36,943 bases of DNA from Lachnospiraceae bacterium (GTDB lineage: Bacteria; Bacillota; Clostridia; Lachnospirales; Lachnospiraceae): NCBI GenBank assembly GCA_016291405.1, contig JAEEXG010000023.1:1-36943 (forward strand), read 5' to 3'. Below are positions 16,116 to 24,547 of the stretch, piece after piece. Positions within the stretch are counted from its first letter, which is position 1. Each line of letters starts with the position of its first letter. A model generated the notes under the pieces. It had not been told where the DNA came from. It searched no databases and saw only the letters and a program-made list of their open reading frames with translations. The translations under genes and the position numbers were made by a program.

Positions 16116-17197
16116 TGAATTGTCTTATCGAGGGCACTCACAATGCCCTTTGCTATCCTTTGTAAATATTCCTCCGAAGAAAGAAGCCTTGCTTCCTCTT
16201 CATTGGTTAAATGTCCCGCATAAAAAATAGTAGCGGGAATATTAAGCGCTTTTAAAATAATCTCATCTTCGTTTGCCGGGTAAAGGCCGTTTGCTTTATC
16301 GCTTGCCGCGATTGCACTCTCTTTTAACACTCTGTCCGCAAAGTCCACATTCTCTAAACCGTTATGGTAAAAATCGGGATTGTAGCTAGCCTGCATTCCG
16401 TAAGCCTTTGTATCCGTTATATTTGAAGCCACATGAATGCCCACATAAAAAGAAGCATTTGTGTTTTCGATTGCATATATTCTTCCCTGAGTATAGATTG
16501 TATCATCGCCGCTTCTTGTAAGCAAAACTCTGTAAGGCTTATCACTGCATAGTCTTTCAACTTCTAAGGCAATCTTTAAAGCCACATCTTTTTCGCTTAT
16601 ATCTCCGGCTTTTACACCAACCTGCTCTCCACCGTGACCGGGATCGATCATTACTATTGGAAGCTTTTCCTCAGCTATAGGAATCATCTTTAATTCAAGT
16701 CCCTTTTCGGAAGCTTTAGGTACGCACTCACAGCATTCACTTAATTTAAATGTAAGTATTGTCTTTGTGCCTTCTGACACTCCCTCAACACTTTCAACGT
16801 ATTTATAGTTTCCTTTAGGGGGATTGGATAAGAAAAAAGAATCTCTTACGTTTTTGACCGTTACGGTCACTTCATTTGTATCGTACCTGGTATCAACATT
16901 TACATCGCTTTCATTGTTCGTATCGGACAATAAAACATTTATATGCATGGGAAGAAAAACGGTAAGAGTTTCTTCCTTTGGTTTATCAAGTTTTGTAAAA
17001 TCGATAGTCCATCTGGCTCCGGTCTTTTCATTTTCTTCCAATGTATCCGTAACAGAAGGATTCTCATCTACGGTGATTATGGTTTTCGTGGCAGCATAAG
17101 TAAGCATCACAGCCATACAGACAACTGCTGTAATGACTGAAACGGTCATAGTAACCTTCATTAACTTATCACGAAAGCCAAAATCTGTTTCAACCAT
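16112..17197 (-). CDS. Amidase_3-like N-acetylmuramoyl-L-alanine amidase, catalytic Glu replaced
   Basis: A membrane anchor (about residues 16-36) leads to an extracellular part: a beta-rich region (60-170) that may be an AMIN-like wall-binding domain, then an Amidase_3 domain (180-361) that in other members cleaves peptidoglycan stem peptides. The three zinc ligands are recognisable: H188 in DPGHGG, E202 in SEKDVAL and H255 in GIHVASN. The catalytic Glu, normally in a VETGF-like motif, aligns with Y326 (IFYAGHLTNEEE), so hydrolysis may be lost or altered. The start ATG at 17197 lies 3 bp after the upstream methyltransferase stop; the end overlaps rdgB by 4 bp. It could be an active divergent amidase or a non-catalytic wall-binding regulator. 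Confidence 0.85.
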   Translation of the reverse strand: MVETDFGFRDKLMKVTMTVSVITAVVCMAVMLTYAATKTIITVDENPSVTDTLEENEKTGARWTIDFTKLDKPKEETLTVFLPMHINVLLSDTNNESDVNVDTRYDTNEVTVTVKNVRDSFFLSNPPKGNYKYVESVEGVSEGTKTILTFKLSECCECVPKASEKGLELKMIPIAEEKLPIVMIDPGHGGEQVGVKAGDISEKDVALKIALEVERLCSDKPYRVLLTRSGDDTIYTQGRIYAIENTNASFYVGIHVASNITDTKAYGMQASYNPDFYHNGLENVDFADRVLKESAIAASDKANGLYPANEDEIILKALNIPATIFYAGHLTNEEEARLLSSEEYLQRIAKGIVSALDKTIQ

Positions 17198-17200
17198 TTT

Positions 17201-18343
17201 TTACTTTGCTCCGGGCTTTTTACCCATGTATGAATAGAAGTAAGTCTTAAGCATACCGTTATAAATCTTACGGTTTTTATCAGCCTTTTTCTTCATGGCA
17301 TCTTCAACGCCTTCATATGAAGTGATGATAAACATAGACCAATCATCCAAAGCCTTAAAACGCTCTCCCAATGTTGAATACAAAGCGTAAAGCGCTTCTT
17401 TTTCTTCAAGTCTTTCTCCGTAAGGAGGGTTGGTTATAATAAATCCATATTTCTTTGGATGGCTTAAATCCTTAACGTCTCTCTGCTGAAAATGAATGAA
17501 TTTATCAACTCCCGCAAGCTTTGCGTTGGCTCTTGCCACATCCACCATATTTTTATCAAGGTCATAGCCCTGAATATCGGTTTCGATGTTTAAATCCACT
17601 TCTTCTCTTGCTTCGTCAAAGGCATCTTTCCATACTTTTGGAGTCACGATATTTTCCATATCCATGGAAGAAAAATCTCTGTTAAGCCCGGGCGCCATAT
17701 GACAAGCCTTCATTGCAGCTTCGATTGGGAAGGTTCCGCTTCCGCAGAAAGGATCCACTAAAATTCTGTCAGCCTTCCAAGGAGTTAAGTCTAGAAGAGC
17801 CGCAGCTAAATTTTCTGCAATGGGAGCCTTTGATACAAGCTTTCTGTACCCTCTTTTGTGAAGGCTCACACCTGTAGTGTCTAAACCTACGGTTACTTCA
17901 TCTTTTAATAAGGTAACTCTTATTGAATAAGTGTCACCGGTTTCTTCAAACCAGCTTATGTTGTAGACACTTTTAAGCCTTTCAACCATGGCTTTTTTCA
18001 TGATTGACTGAATATCGGAAGGGCTAAAAAGCTTACTTTTTATGGATGCCGCCTTAACTACGTTAAACTTAGCATCCTTAGGAATATAGTCTTCCCAGTT
18101 AAGAGCTTTTGTGGCTTCGAAAAGTTCATCGTAAGTGGTCGCTTTAAAAGAACCTACTTTAATAAGTATTCTTTCAGCGGTCCTAAGTCCTATATTTGCT
18201 CTGGCTACAGCCTCTTCATCACCAAGAAAACAAACGCGACCGTCCGTCACGTTTGAAGGCTCATAACCAAGATCTATAATTTCTCTTTTTAAAACGCTCT
18301 CCAGGCCGAAATGGCAGGGAGCTATCAACTCGTATTTTCTCAT
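17201..18343 (-). CDS. rlmL: THUMP-domain class I RNA methyltransferase (RlmL/YpsC type, 380 aa)
   Basis: SAM-dependent rRNA methyltransferase of the RlmL N-terminal type (B. subtilis YpsC relatives), which make m2G in 23S rRNA. A THUMP RNA-binding domain occupies roughly residues 50-160. The methyltransferase core has the SAM motif DPFCGSG (197-203) and the catalytic NPPYGERL (305-312). The start is the ATG at 18343: the usual family N-terminus (RKYELIAPCHFGLE) begins there. No Shine-Dalgarno site precedes it; instead a consensus promoter ends 6 bp before the ATG, suggesting a leaderless mRNA. The amidase-like gene follows within 3 bp. The exact target nucleotide is inferred from the family. 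Confidence 0.92.
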   Translation of the reverse strand: MRKYELIAPCHFGLESVLKREIIDLGYEPSNVTDGRVCFLGDEEAVARANIGLRTAERILIKVGSFKATTYDELFEATKALNWEDYIPKDAKFNVVKAASIKSKLFSPSDIQSIMKKAMVERLKSVYNISWFEETGDTYSIRVTLLKDEVTVGLDTTGVSLHKRGYRKLVSKAPIAENLAAALLDLTPWKADRILVDPFCGSGTFPIEAAMKACHMAPGLNRDFSSMDMENIVTPKVWKDAFDEAREEVDLNIETDIQGYDLDKNMVDVARANAKLAGVDKFIHFQQRDVKDLSHPKKYGFIITNPPYGERLEEKEALYALYSTLGERFKALDDWSMFIITSYEGVEDAMKKKADKNRKIYNGMLKTYFYSYMGKKPGAK

Positions 18344-18349
18344 ACAGCA

Positions 18350-18378
18350 ATAATAATTTTTTCGCGATTCTCTGTCAA
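18350..18378 (-). promoter_or_regulatory. Consensus promoter abutting the methyltransferase ATG
   Basis: Minus-strand TTGACA (18373-18378), exactly 17 bp, TATTAT (18350-18355), then TGCTGT and the ATG. The predicted transcription start coincides with the A of the start codon. Confidence 0.8.
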
Positions 18379-18419
18379 GTTGCACAATTTAAGTTGCTTC
18401 TCTTTGGTATAACTAAACA

Positions 18420-18448
18420 TTGAAAATATAGTACCATGGTACTATATT
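18420..18448 (+). promoter_or_regulatory. Orphan promoter containing a 24-bp perfect palindrome
   Basis: On the plus strand TTGAAA (18420-18425), 17 bp, TATATT (18443-18448). A perfect palindrome spans 18425-18448, each arm reading AATATAGTACCA from the outside, so it fills the spacer and -10 box as a repressor operator would. No plus-strand protein gene follows. The palindrome is 47 bp upstream of the methyltransferase promoter on the other strand. Confidence 0.55.
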
Positions 18449-18533
18449 ATTCTTATGTAGAAGGTTTGTTCTCCACAAACCATTACCTAGATTAAATTTA
18501 TCCCAAATTTAGCAGGTATTATACTCCCCTCAA

Positions 18534-18565
18534 GAAATGAGCCCATCGATTGATGGGCTCATTTC
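18534..18565 (-). terminator. Hairpin after the cellobiose-locus LacI gene
   Basis: Perfect 14-bp stem (GAAATGAGCCCATC / GATGGGCTCATTTC) with a 4-nt loop, about 30 bp past the LacI stop. The U-tract is poor (TTTCTTGA), so termination is likely but not certain. Confidence 0.65.
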
Positions 18566-18595
18566 AGTGTGAGAAAAAAGTATGAAAAAGAAAAA

Positions 18596-19606
18596 CTATA
18601 TTTTTGCAACGGACTTACCTTCTTCCAAGGTACCGTCCACCATTAGCTGCTCTTCAACAGTGCTCTTAGGTCTTTCCATTAAGCTTAAAAGCTTTAAAGC
18701 TGCCATCTCTCCGATAGCTTTTGTGTCCTGTCTTATGGTAGTAATCTTTGGCTCAATTTTATGAGCAATATTTATTCCGTCAAAGCCTGCTATTGAAATA
18801 TCTTCAGGGACATTTAAACCATGCTTGTGAATGGAGTTAAGCCCTCCCATTGCAGAGTAATCATCGGGATAAAGAATGCAAGTGGGGCGATCGGGCCTTT
18901 CAAGCAATTTATCGGTAAATGCTTCACTCTTGCTGGTGCTTCTGTAAGAGCCGTGCATTACGTAGTCATCCGGAACTTCAATTCCGTTATCTTCCAAAAC
19001 CTTATAATATGCTGCAAGACGGTTTCTTGTAACCGCAGTGTCTTCACCGCATACATAGGCAATTTTCTTATGTCCGTTTTTAACAATGTATTCCATTAAT
19101 GTAGCCATGCTTCCATAGTTATTGGAAACAACGCTGGAACGATTGTTAAACATATAGTCGATTGTAACAAGGGGGATATCGGCGTTTGAAAGCTCTAAAA
19201 CTTCCGGGTCTGTAAAGTCGATACACGCGATTACGATTCCGTCAAAACCTCTGTATCTTGAATGCTCCAAATAAGACATTCTTTGAGGTCTTTTCTTTGA
19301 ACAGTTAATAAAGGTAATGTCGTATCCGTTATCTTCAACAACCTCCTTAAAACTGTCAAGCACTCTTGAAAAGTAATCGTGGGTAAGGCCGCTTCTACCT
19401 TCATCCACAAAGAGCACGCCTATATTGTAAGATTTGTTTGTACGAAGAGCTCTGGCCAAAGAGTTAGGAAAATATCCCATCTCTCGCGCCGTCTTTTTAA
19501 TTAATTTTCTTGTCTCTTCTCCTATGTCGCTTTGATCGTTCAAAGCTTTACTAACTGTAGCGACAGATACATTACACTTTGCCGCTATGTCTTTCATCGA
19601 AACCAT
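18596..19606 (-). CDS. LacI-family repressor next to cellobiose phosphorylase (336 aa)
   Basis: Full-length LacI/GalR regulator: helix-turn-helix with hinge at the N-terminus (MKDIAAKCNVSVATVSKALN, LARALR), then a periplasmic-binding-protein-like effector domain (from about residue 60). It is transcribed divergently from the cellobiose phosphorylase gene, 184 bp away, and likely controls it in response to a cellodextrin or its phosphorylated product. Two related sites, TTAAACGTTTTCGCTAA at 19617-19633 and TTAATCGTTTTCTTAA at 19741-19756, are candidate operators, one at its own predicted transcription start. The first ATG (19606) has a G-rich ribosome site; a second ATG three codons on is also possible. 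Confidence 0.93.
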   Translation of the reverse strand: MVSMKDIAAKCNVSVATVSKALNDQSDIGEETRKLIKKTAREMGYFPNSLARALRTNKSYNIGVLFVDEGRSGLTHDYFSRVLDSFKEVVEDNGYDITFINCSKKRPQRMSYLEHSRYRGFDGIVIACIDFTDPEVLELSNADIPLVTIDYMFNNRSSVVSNNYGSMATLMEYIVKNGHKKIAYVCGEDTAVTRNRLAAYYKVLEDNGIEVPDDYVMHGSYRSTSKSEAFTDKLLERPDRPTCILYPDDYSAMGGLNSIHKHGLNVPEDISIAGFDGINIAHKIEPKITTIRQDTKAIGEMAALKLLSLMERPKSTVEEQLMVDGTLEEGKSVAKI

Positions 19607-19616
19607 GTAACACCCC

Positions 19617-19633
19617 TTAAACGTTTTCGCTAA
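19617..19633. promoter_or_regulatory. Candidate LacI operator 1
   Basis: TTAAACGTTTTCGCTAA has a CG-centred AAACGTTT core typical of LacI-family sites and shares TTAAnCGTTTTC with the site at 19741-19756. It overlaps the predicted start of the lacI transcript, suggesting autoregulation. Confidence 0.55.
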
Positions 19634-19637
19634 TAAG

Positions 19638-19666
19638 AGTATAAATTAAAAATATTCTAAAATCAA
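19638..19666 (-). promoter_or_regulatory. Promoter of the cellobiose-locus lacI gene
   Basis: Minus-strand TTGATT (19661-19666), 17 bp, TATACT (19638-19643). Predicted start near 19631, inside candidate operator 1. Confidence 0.7.
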
Positions 19667-19679
19667 TAGGTGTTCTCTA

Positions 19680-19708
19680 TTGATTTTAAAAGGATATATG
19701 TATATAAT
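19680..19708 (+). promoter_or_regulatory. Promoter of cellobiose phosphorylase
   Basis: TTGATT (19680-19685), 17 bp, TATAAT (19703-19708). Predicted start near 19715. A 12-bp perfect palindrome ATTATCGATAAT (19707-19718) covers the start and could be an additional regulator site. Confidence 0.75.
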
Positions 19709-19740
19709 TATCGATAATAAGAAAAAACCTGCTTTTTTAC

Positions 19741-19756
19741 TTAATCGTTTTCTTAA
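19741..19756. promoter_or_regulatory. Candidate LacI operator 2
   Basis: TTAATCGTTTTCTTAA, related to operator 1, in the predicted 5' UTR of the cellobiose phosphorylase mRNA, about 27 nt after the predicted start. Confidence 0.5.
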
Positions 19757-19790
19757 ACTGTTAACAAGTTTATTTTAAGAGGAGAAACTT

Positions 19791-22223
19791 ATGAAATTCG
19801 GTTATTTTGATGACGAAGCAAAAGAATATGTCATCTCAACACCCAAAACTCCGCTTCCTTGGATTAACTACCTTGGATGTAAGGATTTCTTTTCAATCAT
19901 ATCCAATACATGCGGCGGTTATTCCTTCTACAAGGATGCAAAGCTTTTAAGACTGACCAGATATCGTTACAACAATGTTCCTTACGATAACAACGGTAAG
20001 TACTACTACATAAAGGATGGCGATACCATCTGGAATCCCGGATGGCAGCCCGTAAAGACAGATCTTGACGATTATGAATGCCGTCACGGTATCGGTTATT
20101 CTCGTTTCATCGGCGAAAAGAACGGCATCGAAGCTGATGTTTTGGCTTTTGTACCCATGAACGATAACTGTGAAATCAACCGTGTGGTAATCAGAAACAA
20201 GTCAAAGAAGACAAAAGAACTTTCACTCTTCTCTTACGTTGAATGGTGTCTTTGGAATGCAGACGATGACATGAAGAACTTCCAGCGTAACTTATCTACA
20301 GGTGAAGTGGAAGTTGAAGATTCAACAATCTATCATAAGACTGAATACAGAGAGCGTCGTAATCACTACGCAGTATACAGCGTAAATGCTAAGGTAGACG
20401 CTTTTGAAACAAGCAGAGACGAGTTCCTCGGAGCTTACAACGGCCCCGACGCACCCGATGCCATTAAGGAAGGAAGACTTCACTCAACAATAGCTTCAGG
20501 CTGGAGCCCCATCGCTTCTCATCAGATTAACTTATCTCTTGAGCCGGGCGAAGAAAAGTCTTACGTATTTGTGCTTGGTTATGTTGAAAATCCCGAAAAC
20601 GAAAAGTTTTCTTCATACGGCGTAATCAACAAGAAACCTGCTCACGAGCTTCTTTCTCACTATCAGACAGACGCTCAGGTTGATAAGGCATTTAACGAAC
20701 TTAAGGAATACTGGAACGAGCTTCTTTCTATATATCATGTAGAATCAAAGAACGATAAGCTTAACCGTATGGTTAACATCTGGAACCAGTATCAGTGTAT
20801 GGTTACATTTAATATGTCACGTTCCGCTTCTTACTATGAATCAGGTATCGGCCGTGGAATGGGATTCAGAGATTCATGTCAGGACTTACTTGGATTTGTA
20901 CACTTGATTCCTGATCGCGCAAGAGAAAGAATCATTGATATTGCCTCCACTCAGTTTGTTGACGGTTCAGCATATCACCAGTATCAGCCTCTTACAAAAA
21001 AGGGTAACGCAGATATCGGTTCAGGATTTAACGACGATCCTCTTTGGCTCATCGCAGGTACCAACGCTTACATTCGTGAAACAGGCGACCTTTCAATCCT
21101 TGATGAAATGGTTCCATACGATAACGACTTTACTGTTGCTACCACTCTCCTTGAGCACTTAAAGAGATCATTTGATTATATTGCTACTCATAAGGGTCCT
21201 CACAACTTACCTTTAATCGGACGTGCGGACTGGAATGACTGCCTTAACTTAAACTGCTTCTCAGAGCATCCCGGCGAATCCTTCCAGTGCTTCGGCCCCA
21301 GCGAAGGACCTGTTGCAGAATCAGTATTCATCGGTGGAATGTTTGTTAAATACGGTGAAGAATATGCCCGCTTAAATGAATTAAAGGGTAAGCCCGAAGA
21401 AGCTGCATACGCTCGTGCGGAAGTAAAGAAAATGTATGAAGCTGTAACAACCGCAGGTTGGGACGGCGAATGGTTTGTAAGAGCTTATGATGCTTATGAA
21501 AACAAGGTTGGTTCTAAGGAATGCGAAGAAGGCCAGATCTTCATCGAGCCTCAGGGCTTCTGCGTACTTGCAGGAATCGGCGTAAAGGAAGGCCTTGCTG
21601 TTAAGGCACTTGATTCCGTTAAGGAAAGACTTGATACAAAGTATGGCGTAATGATTTTACAGCCTGCTTACACAAGATATCACTTAGAGCTTGGAGAAAT
21701 CACTTCTTATCCTCCGGGATACAAAGAAAACGCAGGTATTTTCGCTCACAACAATCCTTGGGTTTCTATCGCAGAAACAGTTATCGGACGTGGCGACAGA
21801 GCTTTTGAAATCTACAAAAAGACCTGCCCTGCATACATTGAAGACATTTCCGAAATTCACAGAACAGAGCCTTACGTATACTGCCAGATGGTAGCAGGTA
21901 AAGATGCTAAGTTCCACGGAGAAGGAAAGAACTCATGGCTTACAGGTACCGCAGCATGGACATTCGTAAATGTATCTCAGTACATTTTAGGTTTATATCC
22001 TACATACGAAGGTTTATCAATCGATCCTTGTGTGCCTAAGGACTTTGGTGATTTCACAATCACAAGAAAGTTCCGTAATGTAACCTACACAATCAGCGTT
22101 TCAACAAACGGCGTTGAAAAGGGTGTAAAGAGCATCACGGTAAACGGAAAGGCAATCGAAGGAAATGTAATTCCTTATGATGAGTCTACCGATAAAGTTA
22201 GTGTAAAAGTAATAATGGGATAA
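19791..22223 (+). CDS. cbp: Cellobiose phosphorylase, GH94 (810 aa)
   Basis: Cytoplasmic enzyme that phosphorolyses cellobiose to glucose 1-phosphate and glucose, saving ATP for cellulose-degrading anaerobes. The sequence follows the clostridial cellobiose phosphorylases from end to end and the length matches. Landmarks are the N-terminal YECRHG and the central [20 protein letters not shown], the DWND segment (480-483) that carries the general acid Asp of GH94, and [12 protein letters not shown] and [10 protein letters not shown] near the C-terminus. There is no signal peptide. The start has an AGAGGAG ribosome site. Monocistronic between its own promoter and a terminator; likely repressed by the divergent LacI protein. 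No cellobiose transporter is in the window. Confidence 0.96.
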   Translation: MKFGYFDDEAKEYVISTPKTPLPWINYLGCKDFFSIISNTCGGYSFYKDAKLLRLTRYRYNNVPYDNNGKYYYIKDGDTIWNPGWQPVKTDLDDYECRHGIGYSRFIGEKNGIEADVLAFVPMNDNCEINRVVIRNKSKKTKELSLFSYVEWCLWNADDDMKNFQRNLSTGEVEVEDSTIYHKTEYRERRNHYAVYSVNAKVDAFETSRDEFLGAYNGPDAPDAIKEGRLHSTIASGWSPIASHQINLSLEPGEEKSYVFVLGYVENPENEKFSSYGVINKKPAHELLSHYQTDAQVDKAFNELKEYWNELLSIYHVESKNDKLNRMVNIWNQYQCMVTFNMSRSASYYESGIGRGMGFRDSCQDLLGFVHLIPDRARERIIDIASTQFVDGSAYHQYQPLTKKGNADIGSGFNDDPLWLIAGTNAYIRETGDLSILDEMVPYDNDFTVATTLLEHLKRSFDYIATHKGPHNLPLIGRADWNDCLNLNCFSEHPGESFQCFGPSEGPVAESVFIGGMFVKYGEEYARLNELKGKPEEAAYARAEVKKMYEAVTTAGWDGEWFVRAYDAYENKVGSKECEEGQIFIEPQGFCVLAGIGVKEGLAVKALDSVKERLDTKYGVMILQPAYTRYHLELGEITSYPPGYKENAGIFAHNNPWVSIAETVIGRGDRAFEIYKKTCPAYIEDISEIHRTEPYVYCQMVAGKDAKFHGEGKNSWLTGTAAWTFVNVSQYILGLYPTYEGLSIDPCVPKDFGDFTITRKFRNVTYTISVSTNGVEKGVKSITVNGKAIEGNVIPYDESTDKVSVKVIMG

Positions 22224-22238
22224 AAATAAATTAAAGAG

Positions 22239-22268
22239 AACCCACGGGAATATTTCCCGTGGGTTTTT
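22239..22268 (+). terminator. Terminator of cellobiose phosphorylase
   Basis: Twelve-bp stem (AACCCACGGGAA / TTCCCGTGGGTT) with a 3-nt loop and a TTTTT tract, between the convergent phosphorylase and Cys-rich protein genes. Probably bidirectional. Confidence 0.93.
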
Positions 22269-22271
22269 CGT

Positions 22272-22532
22272 TTACCATAATTCATATGGACATTTATTTG
22301 AAGTTTTAGCAGCCCTAAGCTCCACATAACAGCCGCAGGCTCTGCACATACCGTCTGCTAAGCGTTCGCACTCGGTGCAAACCGAGAGCCTTCGCTCATA
22401 CTCTTCCGAAGGTGTTTTCACATCTTCGTTTATGTTTTCTATAAGCTCATGTAAGGTAGCAAAGTACGCATCCTTATCAATCATGTCCCTTGTGAGACAC
22501 TTCTTACAAAATCTAAAGTTAAAAGAATCCAT
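22272..22532 (-). CDS. Cys-rich zinc-ribbon-like small protein (DUF6171 type, 86 aa)
   Basis: Contains eight Cys residues in spaced clusters: CKKC (9-12), CTEC (52-55), CRACGC (63-68) and a last C81 in CPYELW. This pattern suggests one or two zinc-binding knuckles around a helical middle. It resembles the small DUF6171-type proteins of Clostridia, whose function is not known. The gene starts 2 bp after the HPt gene stop and ends at the convergent terminator, so it is the second gene of a two-gene operon. Nothing in the sequence identifies its partner; a link to the HPt protein is only positional. Confidence 0.75.
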   Translation of the reverse strand: MDSFNFRFCKKCLTRDMIDKDAYFATLHELIENINEDVKTPSEEYERRLSVCTECERLADGMCRACGCYVELRAAKTSNKCPYELW

Positions 22533-22534
22533 TT

Positions 22535-22921
22535 TTACTCCGGAATATCATAGTCGTTTAAAAGCTTTTCCATGACCCCTATGATTCTTTCATACTCTTT
22601 TAAAACTTTCAAGTGGTTATCTTTAACGTAATTGTAGTTTTCTTCTTTGATTGCAAGTTCAAGCTGCTTTGCCTCTTCTCCAAGAGCAGTCATGCCAAGA
22701 AGCATGGATGAACTTTTAACCGCATGAATGTCCACAATGTAGTTGGCCCAGTCTTCTTTTTCAAACTCTTCTTTAAGCTTTTCTACTTTATTATCGCATC
22801 CTACGTAGTCTTCTGCCGCGTGCATGTATAAATCAAGCATGCCCGCACAGCACTCAAGGCCGTAATCGATGTCAATAAAGCCTGTCTGTCTTAAAATATC
22901 TTCTGTAATATAATTTGCCAT
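22535..22921 (-). CDS. Standalone HPt phosphotransfer protein (128 aa)
   Basis: A four-helix histidine phosphotransfer domain on its own. The phospho-acceptor motif is HAVKSSSMLLG, with H66 and the conserved K69. Such proteins shuttle phosphate between the receiver of a hybrid kinase and a response regulator. The start is ATG 22921 (GGGGA 7 nt upstream); an earlier TTG would add five residues without support. The hybrid kinase at 12141-14207 lacks a functional His in its own HPt-like tail, and a receiver protein lies at 29410-30507, so these could be one relay, but they are unlinked genes and this is inference. A promoter lies 49 bp upstream. Confidence 0.88.
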   Translation of the reverse strand: MANYITEDILRQTGFIDIDYGLECCAGMLDLYMHAAEDYVGCDNKVEKLKEEFEKEDWANYIVDIHAVKSSSMLLGMTALGEEAKQLELAIKEENYNYVKDNHLKVLKEYERIIGVMEKLLNDYDIPE

Positions 22922-22969
22922 AGCGTTCCCCAACAAGCGTTTTTATAAAACAATTGTGATTTGTAACTG

Positions 22970-22998
22970 ATTATAGCAAAATTATTAATACAAGTGAA
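22970..22998 (-). promoter_or_regulatory. Promoter of the HPt gene
   Basis: Extended -10 TGCTATAAT (TATAAT at 22970-22975) with a TTCACT hexamer 17 bp upstream (22993-22998). Predicted start near 22963, a 42-nt leader. Confidence 0.65.
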
Positions 22999-23003
22999 GA
23001 GAT

Positions 23004-23021
23004 TTGATAAATATTTATCAA
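23004..23021. repeat. 18-bp AT-only-core palindrome
   Basis: Perfect palindrome TTGATAAATATTTATCAA, 5 bp upstream of the HPt -35 box and 36 bp past the uxaA stop. It may be a regulator site; its AT content makes it a poor terminator. Confidence 0.4.
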
Positions 23022-23056
23022 TAATCTGCTTCCATTTGTACAAAGAAACCACTTAC

Positions 23057-24547
23057 TTACAATGTTACGCCCTGCTTAAAGATTGCAAAATCATGAAATC
23101 CATGAACTTCCGATAAAACCTTTTCTCCTGAGGCTACCTTTAATACGTAGTTGTAAAGGTCAATTGATAATTCATCGATTGTCTTATCTTCAAGCACTCT
23201 TCCTGCGTTAAAGTCTATCCAGTTTTTCTTCTTTTCATATAAAGGAGTGTTACTTGAAATCTTAACTGTAGGGGCGGGAGCCGCAAAGGGTGTGCCTCGT
23301 CCTGTTGTAAATAAAACAATCTGGGCACCTGATGCAGATAAAGCTGTTGCAGCCACCAAGTCATTTCCCGGTGCGCTAAGCAAATTTAAACCTTTTTCTT
23401 TAACTTTTTCAGAATACTCAAGCACTCCGCAAACATATGAAGAGCCCGACTTCTGAGTGCATCCTAAAGACTTATCTTCAAGTGTGGAAATGCCTCCTGC
23501 CTTATTTCCGGGAGAAGGATTTTCATAAATTACCTGGTCGTTCTTTCTAAAGTAGTCTTTAAAGTTATTGATTAAATCAACGGTCTTTTCAAACAAAGCT
23601 TCGTCTTTGCATCTGTTCATAAGCAAGGTCTCTGCTCCAAACATTTCCGGAACTTCCGTTAAAATGGTGGTGCCTCCCTTTGCTACCAAAAGATCTGAAA
23701 AGCCGCCTACCGTAGGATTTGCGGTAATTCCCGAAAAGCCGTCTGAGCCTCCGCACTTTAAGCCGATTATAAGCTTATCTACGGATACTTCTTCTCTCTT
23801 ATCTTTTGATGCCTTTTCAATTAAGTCCTTTAAAATCTTTATAGACTCTTCGATTTCGTCTTCACATTCTTGGGATACCAAAAACTTCACTCTGTCTTCA
23901 TCGTAGTCCGTTAAATACTTCTTTAACTCGTTAATATTTGAGTTTTCACAGCCAAGGCCAAGCACCAATACTCCTCCGGCATTAGGATGACTGATTAAGT
24001 CAACAAGGATTTTTCTTGTATTTTCCTGGTCATCTCCAAGCTGAGAGCATCCGTAAGGGTGAGTAAAAGAAACCACATCGTCTACCCCGTCCTTTAAAAA
24101 CTTTTTAGCCTCGTCTCTTATCTTTTCAGCTACGTTATTAACGCATCCTACTGTAGGGATAATCCAGATTTCGTTTCTGACACCTACACTACCGTTCTTT
24201 CTTACATATCCCATAAAGGTTTCTTTAAGCCCTGATGCATCAACGTGCTTTATATCTTTTACGGGCTCATACTTATATTCAAGATTATCTGATAAAAGAG
24301 TAGCTAAATTGTGTGTGTGTACGTGTGAGCCCGCAATGATATCTTCTTTTGCCCTTCCGATGGGGGCAGCGTATTTAATCACGCTTTCATCTTTCTTTAT
24401 GTCAAAAAGCGCAATCTTGTGGCCTGCGGGAATGTCTTCTTTTGCAATAACGGATAATCCGTCAAAAGAAACCGCATCGCCCTTCTTTAAGGCTTCAATG
24501 GCAACGGCCACGTTATCGATTTTGTTTATTCTTAAACACTTTTCCAT
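23057..24547 (-). CDS. uxaA: Altronate dehydratase (496 aa)
   Basis: Dehydrates D-altronate to 2-keto-3-deoxygluconate, the third step of galacturonate breakdown. It is the full-length form with both parts: an N-terminal SAF domain (about 12-83, ending in GSHVHTHN) and the C-terminal UxaA/GarD catalytic domain with conserved Cys-containing loops (VGCVNN, YGCSQLG, LGLGCEN) and KCGGSDGFSG. Its ATG overlaps the uxaB stop in TAATG, so the two are translationally coupled. Expression follows from the uxaB promoter. No clear intrinsic terminator follows. Confidence 0.96.
   Translation of the reverse strand: MEKCLRINKIDNVAVAIEALKKGDAVSFDGLSVIAKEDIPAGHKIALFDIKKDESVIKYAAPIGRAKEDIIAGSHVHTHNLATLLSDNLEYKYEPVKDIKHVDASGLKETFMGYVRKNGSVGVRNEIWIIPTVGCVNNVAEKIRDEAKKFLKDGVDDVVSFTHPYGCSQLGDDQENTRKILVDLISHPNAGGVLVLGLGCENSNINELKKYLTDYDEDRVKFLVSQECEDEIEESIKILKDLIEKASKDKREEVSVDKLIIGLKCGGSDGFSGITANPTVGGFSDLLVAKGGTTILTEVPEMFGAETLLMNRCKDEALFEKTVDLINNFKDYFRKNDQVIYENPSPGNKAGGISTLEDKSLGCTQKSGSSYVCGVLEYSEKVKEKGLNLLSAPGNDLVAATALSASGAQIVLFTTGRGTPFAAPAPTVKISSNTPLYEKKKNWIDFNAGRVLEDKTIDELSIDLYNYVLKVASGEKVLSEVHGFHDFAIFKQGVTL

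Noticed and set aside
18582-18764. Plus-strand 60-codon frame after the orphan promoter
   Set aside because: It is antisense to the LacI C-terminus, lacks a ribosome site and starts beyond the strong hairpin; a protein product is not supported.
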